Notes: generated by a model from the letters alone, not told the origin. A stretch of DNA of 18,072 nucleotides from an uncultured Mycoplasmataceae bacterium (GCA_949290035.1 CASEQO010000006.1:1-18072), one strand, 5' to 3'. Positions 1-9,505 are shown, numbered from the stretch's first letter. Numbers and translations are program-made.

Positions 1-45
1 ATAAATAAAAGTAATAAAAATTAGATATTTTGTTTAAAATTTAAC

Positions 46-77
46 AATAAAAATTAGACAAATGTCTAATTTTTATT
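46..77. terminator. Bidirectional hairpin terminator
   Basis: Positions 46-60 and 63-77 are perfect reverse complements (15-bp arms). The arms are A-rich on the left and T-rich on the right, so a T-rich tail is available on both strands. It lies about 85 bases beyond the stop of the coiled-coil gene on the minus strand and could end that transcript. It could also end a plus-strand gene lying left of the window. Thirteen bases of the left arm (46-58) recur as a direct repeat at 13-25. Confidence 0.55.
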
Positions 78-161
78 ACTTATTCCATTTTATTGTTTTT
101 TTATAAAAAGAATGACTTATCTTTTGATAGAATTTTTACTTTTAAAAATAATGTTTATATT

Positions 162-656
162 TTATAATAATCCACCTTTTTTAAGAGCTTTTTCATGGAT
201 ATCTAATCTTTGTTCAACTTTATCAAGTCTTTGTTCAATTTTATCCACTCTTTTTTCTAGATTATCTAGTCTTTGTTCTACTTTATCAAGTCTATCTTCA
301 ATATTATCTAATCTCTTTTCGATTTTATCTAGCCTTTTATTTGTGTCTTCTCTAAATTGATGAAACTCACCTTCTAAAATTGCAAGTCTATTACTAACAC
401 CCATAACAGCATTCATTACATCATCTATTGTATATTTAGTTTTGTTGTTTGTGTTTTTCATTTTATAAACTTTTGCTTTTTTTACAATTATAGCATATTC
501 ACATGTAAAATAAATTTTATTTGATTCAACATTTGATATATTAACACTAACTGTTAATTTATTAGATGTTTTCTTTACATCATTAATACTAGCAGTTCTA
601 GAAAATATTTTTACTAACTTAGTTATTGTAATAAATTTTTGAACTTTAATAGGCAT
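162..656 (-). CDS. Small protein with C-terminal heptad coiled coil
   Basis: This 164-residue protein is not assigned to a named family. Residues 1-65 are basic and hydrophobic with no obvious signal peptide. Residues 67-107 form a predicted helical lead-in. Residues 108-156 are seven uninterrupted heptads of the form RLDxxEx (RLDKIEK, RLDNIED, RLDKVEQ, RLDNLEK, RVDKIEQ, RLDKVEQ, RLDIHEK), which is a strong coiled-coil signature and suggests homo-oligomerisation. The start at 656 is supported by AAGGAG seven bases upstream of the ATG; the internal Met at residue 66 has no ribosome binding site. It ends in TAA and needs no TGA read-through. It lies downstream of the surface-protein pseudogene, separated from it by a terminator, so it probably has its own promoter. 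Similar short coiled-coil proteins are common in mycoplasmas, where their roles are mostly unknown. Confidence 0.8.
   Translation of the reverse strand: MPIKVQKFITITKLVKIFSRTASINDVKKTSNKLTVSVNISNVESNKIYFTCEYAIIVKKAKVYKMKNTNNKTKYTIDDVMNAVMGVSNRLAILEGEFHQFREDTNKRLDKIEKRLDNIEDRLDKVEQRLDNLEKRVDKIEQRLDKVEQRLDIHEKALKKGGLL
189..335 (-). repeat. 21-bp tandem repeat encoding seven coiled-coil heptads
   Basis: Seven adjacent 21-bp units (189-209, 210-230, 231-251, 252-272, 273-293, 294-314, 315-335) each encode one RLDxxEx heptad. The units differ at several bases but keep the a/d hydrophobic and e/g charged pattern. This suggests selection on the protein more than very recent DNA duplication, although copy number could change by slippage in whole 21-bp steps without loss of frame. 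Confidence 0.85.
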
Positions 657-747
657 ATTTTTTCTCCTTATATATTATGTTTTGTCCTACATTAATATAT
701 AAATAAAAAAAATTTTAAAATTAAAAATTATTTTAAATAAATATAAA

Positions 748-774
748 AAAATGAGACTTGTAAAATCTCATTTT
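748..774 (-). terminator. Terminator of the surface-protein gene
   Basis: The arms 748-756 and 766-774 (AAAATGAGA / TCTCATTTT) are perfectly complementary around a 9-base loop. Read on the minus strand, the hairpin overlaps the TAA stop of the surface-protein gene at 773-775 and is followed by a run of T. This is the expected form of an intrinsic terminator for that gene. Confidence 0.7.
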
Positions 775-3700
775 ATCTAATATTTTTACCATTAACAATA
801 TAATTAATTCCATTATAGGTTTGAACAAAAGCAAACATAGTTCTTTTATCTGGATTTGATAATGATGATTTAATTACACTTCCATTTACTTTAACAGTTC
901 CAGATGTTTGGAATTCATTAGTAAACATAAATGGAACTTCACCAAGATTTTTTCAATTAGGAAATATCATTCCTGATACTCCACTACTATTTCATGTAAA
1001 TGATTTTGAAGTATCAAATTTATCAATTCCTTTTGCACTACTTGTAGAATCTCTTGAATATTTAATGATAATTCAACGCTTTGACCACTTTTAATAGTAG
1101 CACCATCTCATTGTTCAATTATACCTGAACAAGGAATTTGACTTTTACCTCATCCATTTATGTCTTTTGTAGCAATACCTTTAATAGTGAATGTATAATC
1201 ATTAAAATTATTATTAGACATTGTTATAGAAGTGTTAGTAATACCAAGATCTTCAAATAATGTATCTTTTAGAATTCTATTTACTAATGCAAATGTTCTA
1301 GTTGGACCATATTCGTTTAATTTAGTTGGCGCTTCACTTTGAGTTATAAATGATTTTATAACATTTCCATTTGGATTATTAATACTTGATATTAATAATT
1401 GTTCATCACTTGGCATAGATGAAGTATTTCATTGTGGTTGCTTAAAGTCATTTATGATAATTAGACCATCAATACTACCTTTTTTACTAGATGAATTATT
1501 ATTTAAAGTCATATTAACTGTTAATGTTCTTGCATTATCATCACTAATAGCATAATTAATAGTTAAGTTGCTTTCTCAATCATAATCGTTTGGTAATGTT
1601 GTATATTTAAATATCTTATTTCTATTATCTAATATTATTTTTTTAATTTTAGATAATGTAGAATCATTTGTTCCATCATAAGCGCTAGCTAATTGATTAT
1701 GATCTCCATATGGAAAACCAATGTTTCCAAAATTTTCTAATCTATCTTTAATTGATATGTCATATGGAATACCTATTTTAAAACCTGTGAAAATTATTAA
1801 TTTTGATGATAAAGTTTGAGATGAATTAGTAGGATCATAACCTGTTAATGCCAAACTAAATTTAAGTGTACCATTTAAATTATCTACAGAAGTGTTAGAT
1901 ATTTTTAAATTATTATTTCATCAATTTTATCATGATTAGTATCTCAATCATTTGGTAATACAAATATACTATGTCTATTATTATAAATAGTTTTCTTTAA
2001 TCATGTTCCATTTCAACTATCTGCAAGCATATCTGGATCACCATATTGAAACGTATCTTCATTACTAAATTGAACAACATCAGTTGGACTTGGATTAGGA
2101 CTTGGAGATACATATTGTTTATATCCTGTAAAAGTTATAGTTTGTTATATAGGACTTCCATTTATACTAGGATTACTAATAATTAACTTAAATGATAGCG
2201 ATTGATTATTATCATTAGCTACAATACTTGATATTGAAGCATTATTAGAAAAACTATAACTATCAGGTAATTCACCATTAATGTCAACTATGTCATTAAT
2301 ATTAGATATTACTTTTTGTTTAATAACACTTTCTAATTCTTTGCTAGCAATAATATTTGGATTTCCTAAAGCAAAAGATGTATTTTGTTTAAAAATAATA
2401 CTACAAGATTGCTTATATCCTAAAAAGTTATTTCTTTATTAATTGGGTTATTATTACCATCAGCATTATTTATTTTTAAATCAAATTTTAATGAACCATT
2501 TAAATCATTTGTAGATGAAATTGTTATTTCTATATTTTTACTATAATCAAAATCTTTTGGTAGTTGTTCAGAAACAGTTACAAAGCTATCAATATGCTCT
2601 ATAACTTTTTGTTTAATGTTATTTTGATTTTCAGAACTTGCTACAATTGTATCATCTCCATAGATAATGAATCTTCAGAAGTAAACGTTATGTTATATGA
2701 TGTTTTATAACCATTAATTAAAACATCTTTTTAATAGATCCACCATTTCAAGTAGCATTATTTATTTTTAATTTAAATTGTAAAATTCCATTATTATCAT
2801 CGCTTGTTAGATTTAAAATTTCTATATTTGTTGAATAATCAAATCCACCTGGTAAATTATCTTGTACAGATACAAATTGATCTATATTATTGATTACTAG
2901 TTGTTTTATAGTATCACTAGTTTCACTACTTGATAAAGTACTACTAGATCCTAAATTAAAACTATCTTTATCACTAAAAGAAATAACATATTGACTTGGA
3001 TCAGGTAATATATTTATTTTTCTACTTCAATTACCTATTATTTGATTAGTATTTTCATCTTTTGCAATTAAATTAATACTATGAGTTCCTTGCCTGCTTG
3101 CATTAATAGTTACATTATTTGTATCACTATTAGTTAATGTTATATTTTCTTCAGGTGAAACACTTCATTGATAACTTATACCACTATTTAATTCATTAGT
3201 TTGTGAAGAAACAAATTTAGATGATAAAGAATAATTTTGATTTACATATAAATTAGTATTTGTAATACTAGAATCATCAACTTGCATTTCATAAATAGAT
3301 ATAGTTTTAGTAACTGTATCAATTATATTTTGTCTTCACTGATCTAATATATTTAATTGGAATTCATAATCTCCAGGTTTTGATGCTTTAAATTTAATAT
3401 CTTTTGCTGATCAAACATCACTATAAATATTTGATGAATTATTTTTTACAACTCACTGATATTTTACATTAGAGTTATTATTTGAGGAAATACCACCATT
3501 TAAAATAATTCATTTATTTGTAGTTAATATATTTTTAGGAATTTGAATTGTAGGAACGCTAATTGGAATATCTATAGTTTTAACGCCCTTCATTCCATTT
3601 GAACTTAATATATCTACTTTAAAAGTATATATTCCTGATTTAGTTGCTGAAAATTTAATTCTATTTTTATCTTGACCTTCTAGAATAGAAACACCATCAC

Positions 3701-4349
3701 TTGGACTAACACTTCAATTATATTGATATGTAACATTATTTTCTGAGCTTTCAGAATTTTTCACATCTGCTTCTAAAAAATATTCTTTATTAACTTTAAA
3801 ATATGAACTTGATGATATTCCTGAAATATTTACATTTAACATTTTTTCAGTTACATCTATTGATTTAGTTGTTGGTTTAATGTTTATGTCATCACCACTA
3901 ATTAGTAATGAACAACTAAAAACATATTTACCTATTTCATTTGGAGTAAATGACATTATTGAATTAATATAACCATTATTATAATCATTGTTATTAGCAA
4001 AACTAACATTCATATTAGAAAACATATTATTCAATGTAGTTCTATCTATAACATCATTAAATTGAACTAACTCTCATTTTCAATTAGAATCACTAATTTT
4101 AATTTCTTCGTTTTGTAAAATATTAATCACTCTACTATTAGCACTTGCTGTTATAGTACATTGATGACCAGTGTAATATGGATTAGATTGACTTGATAAA
4201 TCAAGACTAATATCATATATAAATTTATCACTATCTTCTTTTTTATTACTTTTAGTAAAATATGAAATAAGAAAATAAGCTCCAGTTGCAACCCCTGCAA
4301 CTCCTAATACACTTAAAGAAGTTATTAAAATGATTTTACTTTTTTTCAT
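773..4349 (-). pseudogene. Broken large surface protein with PKD-like and Lipoprotein_17-like repeats
   Basis: The reading frame starts at 4349 with a basic N-terminus and a hydrophobic segment (residues 5-30), which reads as a signal anchor. No lipobox Cys is visible. Several PKD/Ig-like segments follow (motifs such as YQWSVSP and YQWVVKN), then five tandem domains of about 100 residues resembling PF04200 (lipoprotein-associated domain; LPxxFDYS ... NGxLxFxLKI ... ITFxGYK), and a unique C-terminal part ending at 773. Restored, it would be about 1190 residues and face the medium. The frame is lost at about 2728-2732 (A5 run on the coding strand), 2671, 2422-2426 (T5 run), 1916-1918 and 1080-1082, each repaired by adding one base. 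There is also an in-frame TAA at 2145-2147. The uninterrupted N-terminal frame (4349 to the stop at 2718-2720) still encodes 543 residues and could be made. Alternatives are phase variation or sequencing error. The last shift is the least certain. Confidence 0.8.
1440..2990 (-). repeat. Five tandem Lipoprotein_17-like domain repeats
   Basis: Within the broken surface gene, five domains of about 95-113 residues follow one another after frame correction, at roughly 2990-2705, 2704-2413, 2412-2122, 2080-1780 and 1779-1440. Each has a stretch ending in a helix with IKQ/IKK and VI, a central LPxxFDYS or LPNDYDW element, a D-x-NGxLxF beta segment, and (except the last) a closing ITFxGYK-like strand. 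The last two copies are more divergent. Repeats of this type occur in mycoplasma surface lipoproteins. The family match is from motif memory, not from a search. Confidence 0.65.
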
Positions 4350-4362
4350 AACACGTCATTTC

Positions 4363-4385
4363 ATAATGTATGTTTATACATTATA
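4363..4385 (-). promoter_or_regulatory. -10 box and inverted repeat upstream of the surface gene
   Basis: On the minus strand a TATAAT box occupies 4385-4380, about 30 bases before the ATG at 4349. It overlaps a perfect inverted repeat, ATAATGTAT - GTTT - ATACATTAT, at 4363-4384. The dyad would sit over the -10 box and transcription start, so it could be an operator or a hairpin in the 5' leader. No clear -35 box and no strong Shine-Dalgarno sequence are visible before this gene. Confidence 0.45.
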
Positions 4386-4468
4386 GGTATTATATATATT
4401 TTATTTTAAATAACAGTGTTTTTAATCTTTTTGTTTCTAATCTTTTTGATAAACTTGTATATCTTAAT

Positions 4469-4497
4469 TTAAGATAACATTTAAACATTTATATAAT
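4469..4497 (+). promoter_or_regulatory. Promoter of the nitroreductase gene
   Basis: A perfect -10 TATAAT at 4492-4497 is preceded at 17 bp by TTAAGA (4469-4474, four of six matches to TTGACA). A start site near 4504 would give a leader of about 45 bases before the ATG at 4550, which carries AAAGGA at 4534-4539. Confidence 0.6.
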
Positions 4498-4549
4498 GAT
4501 ATAAATATATTAAAATAAATTTAATTAAATATTAAAGGATATATAAATT

Positions 4550-5302
4550 ATGAAAGCTTTGTTAGAAAGATATTCAGTAAAAAAATATAAAGATAAAAAT
4601 ATTGATAAATCATTAATTGATGAAATGATAAAAATAGTTAATAGTTCTCCAACATCAATTAATGGTCACCACTTTAGTGCTTTATTTATAGATAACAAGA
4701 ATATAAAAAAAGAATTATCAAAAATTGGTAATTTTGGATCTCACGTTGATCAAGCTCCATTATTTGTAGTTTTTAATCTTGATTTAAATGCTATTAAAGA
4801 AACATTAAAAATAACTAATCAAAAAATAGATGAAAAAATTGTAGATTATGTAATTATCACTAGTATAGTAGATGCTACAATATCAGCAACTATGCTACAA
4901 GATTATTGTCTATTAAATGATTTAGGAACTTGCTTTATTGGATCAGTTAGACATAATGTTAGTAAAGTAAGAGAAATATTAAACTATCCTAGTAATGTAT
5001 TTCCGATTGTAGGGCTTACAATAGGATATTCAGATCAAGAAAAAACAATTAAACCAAAATTAAACAAGGTAATGTTTAACCAATATGACAAAAATCATTT
5101 TACAAACATAATAAAAGATTATGATAATGAATTAAAAGAATTTTATATTAAAAAAGGTAAACAACCTATAGGACATATTGATTGAATATCAAACGCTTAT
5201 AAAAATGATTCTAAATTTATACAAGATATTGAAGTTGATCAAATGACTAAAATGCTAAGTAAATATTTCTTTAAAAAATATTTAAACGATGAAAATAAAT
5301 AA
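4550..5302 (+). CDS. Nitroreductase-family flavin oxidoreductase (NfsA-like)
   Basis: This 250-residue protein belongs to the nitroreductase/flavin reductase fold, whose members bind FMN and reduce nitro compounds, quinones or flavins with NAD(P)H, usually as homodimers in the cytosol. Visible family features are the N-terminal ERYSVKKYKDK (the usual R-S-x-R-x-[FY] FMN-binding start), SSPTSINGHHF near residues 32-42, the LGTCFIGSVRHN segment near residue 126, and VGLTIGYSDQEKTIKPKL, matching the GLxxGYP...KPRL element of the NfsA/FRP branch. The TGA after residue 211 is read as Trp, and the frame then runs to TAA at 5300-5302. AAAGGA precedes the ATG. It is the only plus-strand gene here and has its own promoter. 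Its physiological substrate cannot be told from the sequence; a redox-defence or flavin-reducing role is inference. Confidence 0.85.
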
Positions 5303-5339
5303 AAAATAATTCAATTTAAATTGAATTATTTTTTATTTA
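5296..5339. terminator. Perfect 44-bp palindromic terminator between convergent genes
   Basis: Bases 5296-5339 form a perfect palindrome centred between 5317 and 5318 (22 bases on each side), A-rich on the left and T-rich on the right. It contains the last bases of the nitroreductase stop codon and the stop codon of the MupG-family gene (5333-5335). One element can therefore end transcription from both directions. Confidence 0.8.
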
Positions 5340-6418
5340 ACTTCTTTAAATTTAAAAATAGATCAAGGTTTTAAATAATCTAATAAGAATAATTCATGAT
5401 CAACTATTTTTGCAACAATATTTTTTCTTTGTTGTTTATCCAAATGATCTTTTTTTATTAATTGTAATTCACCTTTATAATGTGCAAAGTTATTATTACA
5501 AATAATAATATTTCCTTTTTTTACAATATCTTTTGTGTTCTTTAATGGAAAATCTTCATCTTTGTAAATTATTCTAGTTTCAGTTGATCTAATTAAATAT
5601 TCTGATAAATCACCTCTATTAACATGTAAGTGATCTAAAACAATTTTTCTTTCAATATCAGAAACTTCAGTTAAAAATTCTATATCAAATACTGGTTCAT
5701 TTATTTCTGAAACTGCTTTTAGTTCTTCTTCACTTGCAAAAGTATTTGCAATAATAATATCATCTACTAAATCCATCATTAAATGATGTTTAACTTGTGT
5801 AGTTATAGGAAGTCCTCTATGCATTTCTAATGTACATAAACCGTTATCCATTACTGGTCATGGTCCATGACTAGCATTATTAGAACTAACAAACGCAGCA
5901 CTTCTAATATTATATTTTTTGTATTGTAAAGAAGTTTTTACAAATTGTTGTAATGATAATCCTGAATATTCCATAGGATAGAAATTATGACATCCTATAA
6001 GTTTTTTCCTATTAGGAGCATACGATAATATATTGTCTAAATATTTTGTTCCACTAGACATATTTACTTCTATATCTAAGTTATATTTATTAAATGTCAT
6101 TTTTGCTTCTTTTTGTCCATCAAAACCAACATCTAATCTAATACCTGTTGCTTGTAATTCACTAAAGAAACTTAAATCATCATAAGATATGTCTAATTTA
6201 TCAAACACACTAGGAGCTACATCTAATATAACTTCCATACTATGATTTCTTGCATGACTAATTATTTCTTTAAATTGATTCTTAATATTTTCTTTAGTAT
6301 CTTCTACAGATAATAAACAAGTAAATACTCTTTTGAAATTATACTTAGCAGCTAATGAAATATAATCTTTTATTTCGTTAATATTAGCTTTTTCAGGATA
6401 TATTGATATACCTAACAT
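5333..6418 (-). CDS. MupG-family (DUF871) 6-phospho-glycosidase
   Basis: This 361-residue protein belongs to the DUF871 family, a TIM barrel followed by a small C-terminal domain. The characterised member, Staphylococcus aureus MupG, is a cytosolic 6-phospho-N-acetylmuramidase that splits MurNAc-6P-GlcNAc after PTS import. Family features are the start MLGISIYPEK, DVAPS at 67-71, RLDVGFDG at 94-101, the diagnostic GCHNFYPMEYSGLS at 142-155, and LCTLEMHRGLP after the barrel. A TGA encodes Trp187. AAAGG precedes the ATG, which lies two bases after the IIA stop, so it is the last gene of the PTS operon. The older family label 'outer surface protein' is misleading because there is no signal peptide. 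The exact substrate here is not known: Lac-family PTS neighbours suggest a phosphorylated beta-linked disaccharide, possibly a wall fragment from other bacteria. Confidence 0.85.
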
Positions 6419-6420
6419 TT

Positions 6421-6750
6421 TTATTTTACCTTTTTGTGTAAATCAATTATTTCTTCAGCCATTAATAATAGTGTTTGAGTAGATAATAATTGATCTTCAG
6501 CATGCATTAATAATAAAGGAACATTGATTTGAGTACCTTGAGCTTCAGCTTGAATTAATTCAAAATGTTGCTCACTTGCTATATTGATTTCAGAATTTGC
6601 TTTTTCCATATGTTTTGATGCAGAATCAAATTTCTTTTCTTTTGCATCATATATTGCTAGCATTGCTTCTGATTTAGCTTCTCCTGCATGAGTTATAATT
6701 TGAAAAGCAACTTGAGCTAAATCTTCATAAGTAAATTTTTTATCAAACAT
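6421..6750 (-). CDS. celC: PTS lactose/cellobiose-family IIA component
   Basis: This 109-residue cytosolic protein accepts phosphate from HPr and passes it to IIB. It is the all-helical Lac-family IIA, which works as a trimer. The active-site His is His83 in VPLLLMHAEDQLLS, and Asp86 in the same motif matches the metal-binding position of the family. Length is typical (about 105 residues). The start is taken as the ATG at 6750, because GGAG lies eight bases upstream. A TTG at 6762 could open the frame four codons earlier, but it overlaps that ribosome binding site. It lies between the unknown membrane protein and the MupG-family gene in a tight operon. The symbol reflects the family only; the sugar is unknown. 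Confidence 0.9.
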   Translation of the reverse strand: MFDKKFTYEDLAQVAFQIITHAGEAKSEAMLAIYDAKEKKFDSASKHMEKANSEINIASEQHFELIQAEAQGTQINVPLLLMHAEDQLLSTQTLLLMAEEIIDLHKKVK

Positions 6751-6774
6751 TAATTTCTCCAATTAAACATAATA

Positions 6775-7689
6775 TTATTTTGCAAGACTATTTATAAAAT
6801 CATTTTGTAATTTATCTTTTATTGAATCAACATCGTTTGGTAAGATTTTATTTAATAATTCTTTAATTTTTGCTGAGCAATATATCATTGTTTGTTCTGC
6901 AGTATTAATTTTTTCTTGATTATCACCCACACTTGGATTAAGAGTTGAAGATAATGTTCTAGCATCACAATATTGAGATCATAAATCATTTATTTTATCA
7001 AGTTCATTATCAAGTTTCATTTGATCAGATAATCCAAATGCAAAAATTAAAATAACTATAACCATTGATATGAATGATAATCCAATACAACCTAATGATC
7101 AAGCAGTTCCATTTTTAAATACCATTGAAGGTATTGTCATTATTATACCTATAAATGAAAAAGCAATTAAAACACTTTGTAAACTTAAATTATTTCCATA
7201 TATTTTATTTCCTATATTGAAATCTGAAAGACTATATTCACTAATTGCTGTTGCAGTTGCAGACGCTGGATGAAATACTTCTATATTATTATCAGTTTGT
7301 CCAGAATGAATATAACTAAGATCTAAATTAAATATACTATTCATCATATCTTCATTAATAAATGAATATCCAGCACCACTTATAAAACCTTTTTCCCATT
7401 GTGTTGAAAATCACAATGCTAACAATCCAAAGATTATTGTGATTAAAATTATTGAAAATTTAATAATGTTATATCATAAATGGAATTTATGCTTAGTTTT
7501 TAATTTATCTCCAAAAATAAATGGATTATATTTTTTATATTCAATATTAAAATATTTTTCGTCTTTTGTATTAATTTGTACTGTAGCTACAGTTTCATTT
7601 ACTTCAATATTTTGTTCTTGTTCAACCACATTATTTTCTACTATTTCTTCTTGTTTAATTTCTTTTTTTACTTTTTTATTTGTTGCCAT
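6775..7689 (-). CDS. Unknown three-helix membrane protein inside the PTS operon
   Basis: This 304-residue protein is not recognised. Residues 1-60 are a charged Glu/Lys/Val-rich tail, probably cytoplasmic. Hydrophobic segments lie near 72-94, 170-190 and 196-220. The loop 95-169 between the first two is large and polar, and residues 222-304 form a charged, helical tail with two Cys. Two TGA codons before residue 110 and further ones later are read as Trp. The start at 7689 follows AGGTGA, and the IIC stop codon lies only two bases upstream (7692-7694), so the two are translationally adjacent. Its position between IIC and IIA suggests a role with this transporter (partner, regulator or scaffold), but that is inference from location alone. 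Confidence 0.75.
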
Positions 7690-7691
7690 AA

Positions 7692-9185
7692 TTATTCACC
7701 TACAACTTCTTCTGATTGAACATTTTTATTTTTATTAAATTTAGACATAAATTTATTAAATCCACCTTTATAGTCGATTTGAACTAAATCTTCACCTTGT
7801 TTTTTAGCTCTAATATTAGAGAATAAAACAAATGGTAATCATATAACTGCAGCTAATACAAAGTTAAATAATGCTAATAATATACCTTGTCATGAACTTG
7901 TAGCTAAGAACCCACCAATAGCTACTGGTGTTGTTCAAGGAATTTTAACAATTACTGGTGGAACTCATTGTAATTCTTCTATAGCTAATCAAGTAGTTGT
8001 TCATAATGCTGCTTGAGATAATATATATGGTACAAAATATGTAAAGTTTAACACTAATGGTAAACCAAATACAATTGGTTCATTAATATTAAAGATTGCT
8101 GGTGTAGCACCAAATTTTAATATTTCTCTTTCAGTTTTTCTTTTAGCTATAAATAACCCAATTAACACAAGAGCTAAAGTAATACCTGTACCACCAAAAT
8201 AAATAAATGCATCTTGTGTACCATCTGCTACTGCAGTTGGGCTTCCAAGAATTTTTCCAGATTCTAATCATTCTTGGTTTGCAGCTAATCCTGCTAAAAA
8301 GATTGGTGAGAATACCCCAGTTAAAATATTGTTACCATGTAACCCTAAGAATCATAACAATGCACCAAATACTATAAAACAGAACCCTATAGCATATGAT
8401 CCAGCTTGACTATCAATTAATCCTAAGAATGGAGCTTGAATACCAGTTGAAATAGCTTTACCAATTGAGAATCAATCTCCCATTCCAAATCCAGTTGTTA
8501 ATCCAGTCATTAATAAAAATGGAGCTTGTAACCCAATCATAATTAATAATGTAAAAATTGTTGGAAATAATTTTGAAAAACTTCTACCAACTGCTGGTGG
8601 AACACCCGCTGGCATCTTTAATTGTAATTTTTCATTTCTTTCAAAGTATGTATATAATTCTACAGATAATAGTGATGCTAATATTGAAACCAATAATCCA
8701 TTTGAATCAAATAATGATGTATCACCATAAGTTAAAATCATAAATGATCCAACACCAATTAATGACGCAATAAATGGATCTTTAGTTCCTTTAATTACAG
8801 CTAAACTATAAGATATAGTTATTGTTGCAAATATGGATAAGAAACTAAATATACCTTTTCATATTGTATAAAATACAAAAGTTCCAGCTGAAGATATTTC
8901 TTTAGCAACACTACCTTGTACAAAATCAACTATTCCATTTTTTGTTTCTACTTGACCTGGAATTCCTCAAGTAATTCATCCTAATATTGATGTTGATGTA
9001 GTTTGTCATCAACCAAATATAAATGTCATTGATATAACTCCAATTGAAGCAGCTACCATCAATGGCACTAGAAGAGCAAATCCATCTCTTAATGCTGAAA
9101 GATGTCTTTGATCTCCTAATTTACCTAATTGGTTTAAAAATGAATTTCAACCATTAGATACCCTTTCTTTTGTAAATGTTTTCAT
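7692..9185 (-). CDS. celB: PTS lactose/cellobiose-family IIC permease
   Basis: This 497-residue multi-spanning membrane protein transports the sugar while IIB phosphorylates it. Family motifs are GGTGITLALVL near residue 331 and NINEPIVFGLPLVLNF near residues 365-380, the most conserved part of the Lac-family IIC domain. LHGNNILTGVFSP near residue 280 also fits. Many hydrophobic helices are present, and at least eight Trp positions are TGA, so the gene appears fragmented under the standard code. The ATG at 9185 is preceded by AAGG, and the gene starts 20 bases after the IIB stop. The frame was followed from start to TAA at 7692-7694 without interruption. The substrate is probably a beta-linked disaccharide such as cellobiose, chitobiose or a related sugar, but the sequence does not settle which. 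Confidence 0.9.
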
Positions 9186-9205
9186 ATTAACCTTAATTAT
9201 TTAAA

Positions 9206-9505
9206 TTATTTTTTAATATTATCTTTTGCTAATTTATAACAATCATCACCTTTTGCCATAGCATAAATTTGAGGTGGTATTACAACAACAGGAATATCAC
9301 CTGCTTGTTGTTTGAATTGTCCTTCCATGAATTTTACTTGTGGACCAAGTAAAACAATATCAAATTCTTTAATACATGTTTTAGCTTCATTTGAAGGTTT
9401 AGCTATTACATAAACTTCTTCATTTATTGAAGCAGCATAATCTTTAATAGATTTTTCTAAAAGAGATGTACTCATCCCTGCAGAACACGCTAATAATATT
9501 TTCAT
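9206..9505 (-). CDS. celA: PTS lactose/cellobiose-family IIB component
   Basis: This 99-residue cytosolic protein carries the phosphate on a cysteine and passes it to the sugar held in IIC. The phosphorylation loop CSAGMSTSLL begins at Cys7, directly after the first beta strand MKILLA. Other family features are DIVLLGPQVKF near 49-59 and VVVIPPQIYAMAKGD near 73-87. Length matches the family (about 100-105 residues). AAAGGAAG precedes the ATG. It is the first gene of the operon IIB-IIC-unknown-IIA-MupG, which continues without an internal terminator to the palindrome at 5296-5339. Confidence 0.92.
   Translation of the reverse strand: MKILLACSAGMSTSLLEKSIKDYAASINEEVYVIAKPSNEAKTCIKEFDIVLLGPQVKFMEGQFKQQAGDIPVVVIPPQIYAMAKGDDCYKLAKDNIKK

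Noticed and set aside
112..360. Plus-strand reading frame of 82 codons rich in Leu/Ser
   Set aside because: It is the antisense of the heptad-coding repeats; its periodic Leu/Ser pattern mirrors RLDxxEx on the other strand, and it has no ribosome binding site.
4260..4349. Lipoprotein signal peptide on the large surface protein
   Set aside because: The N-terminal hydrophobic segment is not followed by a Cys in a lipobox, so it reads as a signal anchor or non-lipidated signal.
6751..6762. TTG start four codons upstream for the IIA gene
   Set aside because: The TTG overlaps the GGAG ribosome binding site, which is correctly spaced for the ATG at 6750.
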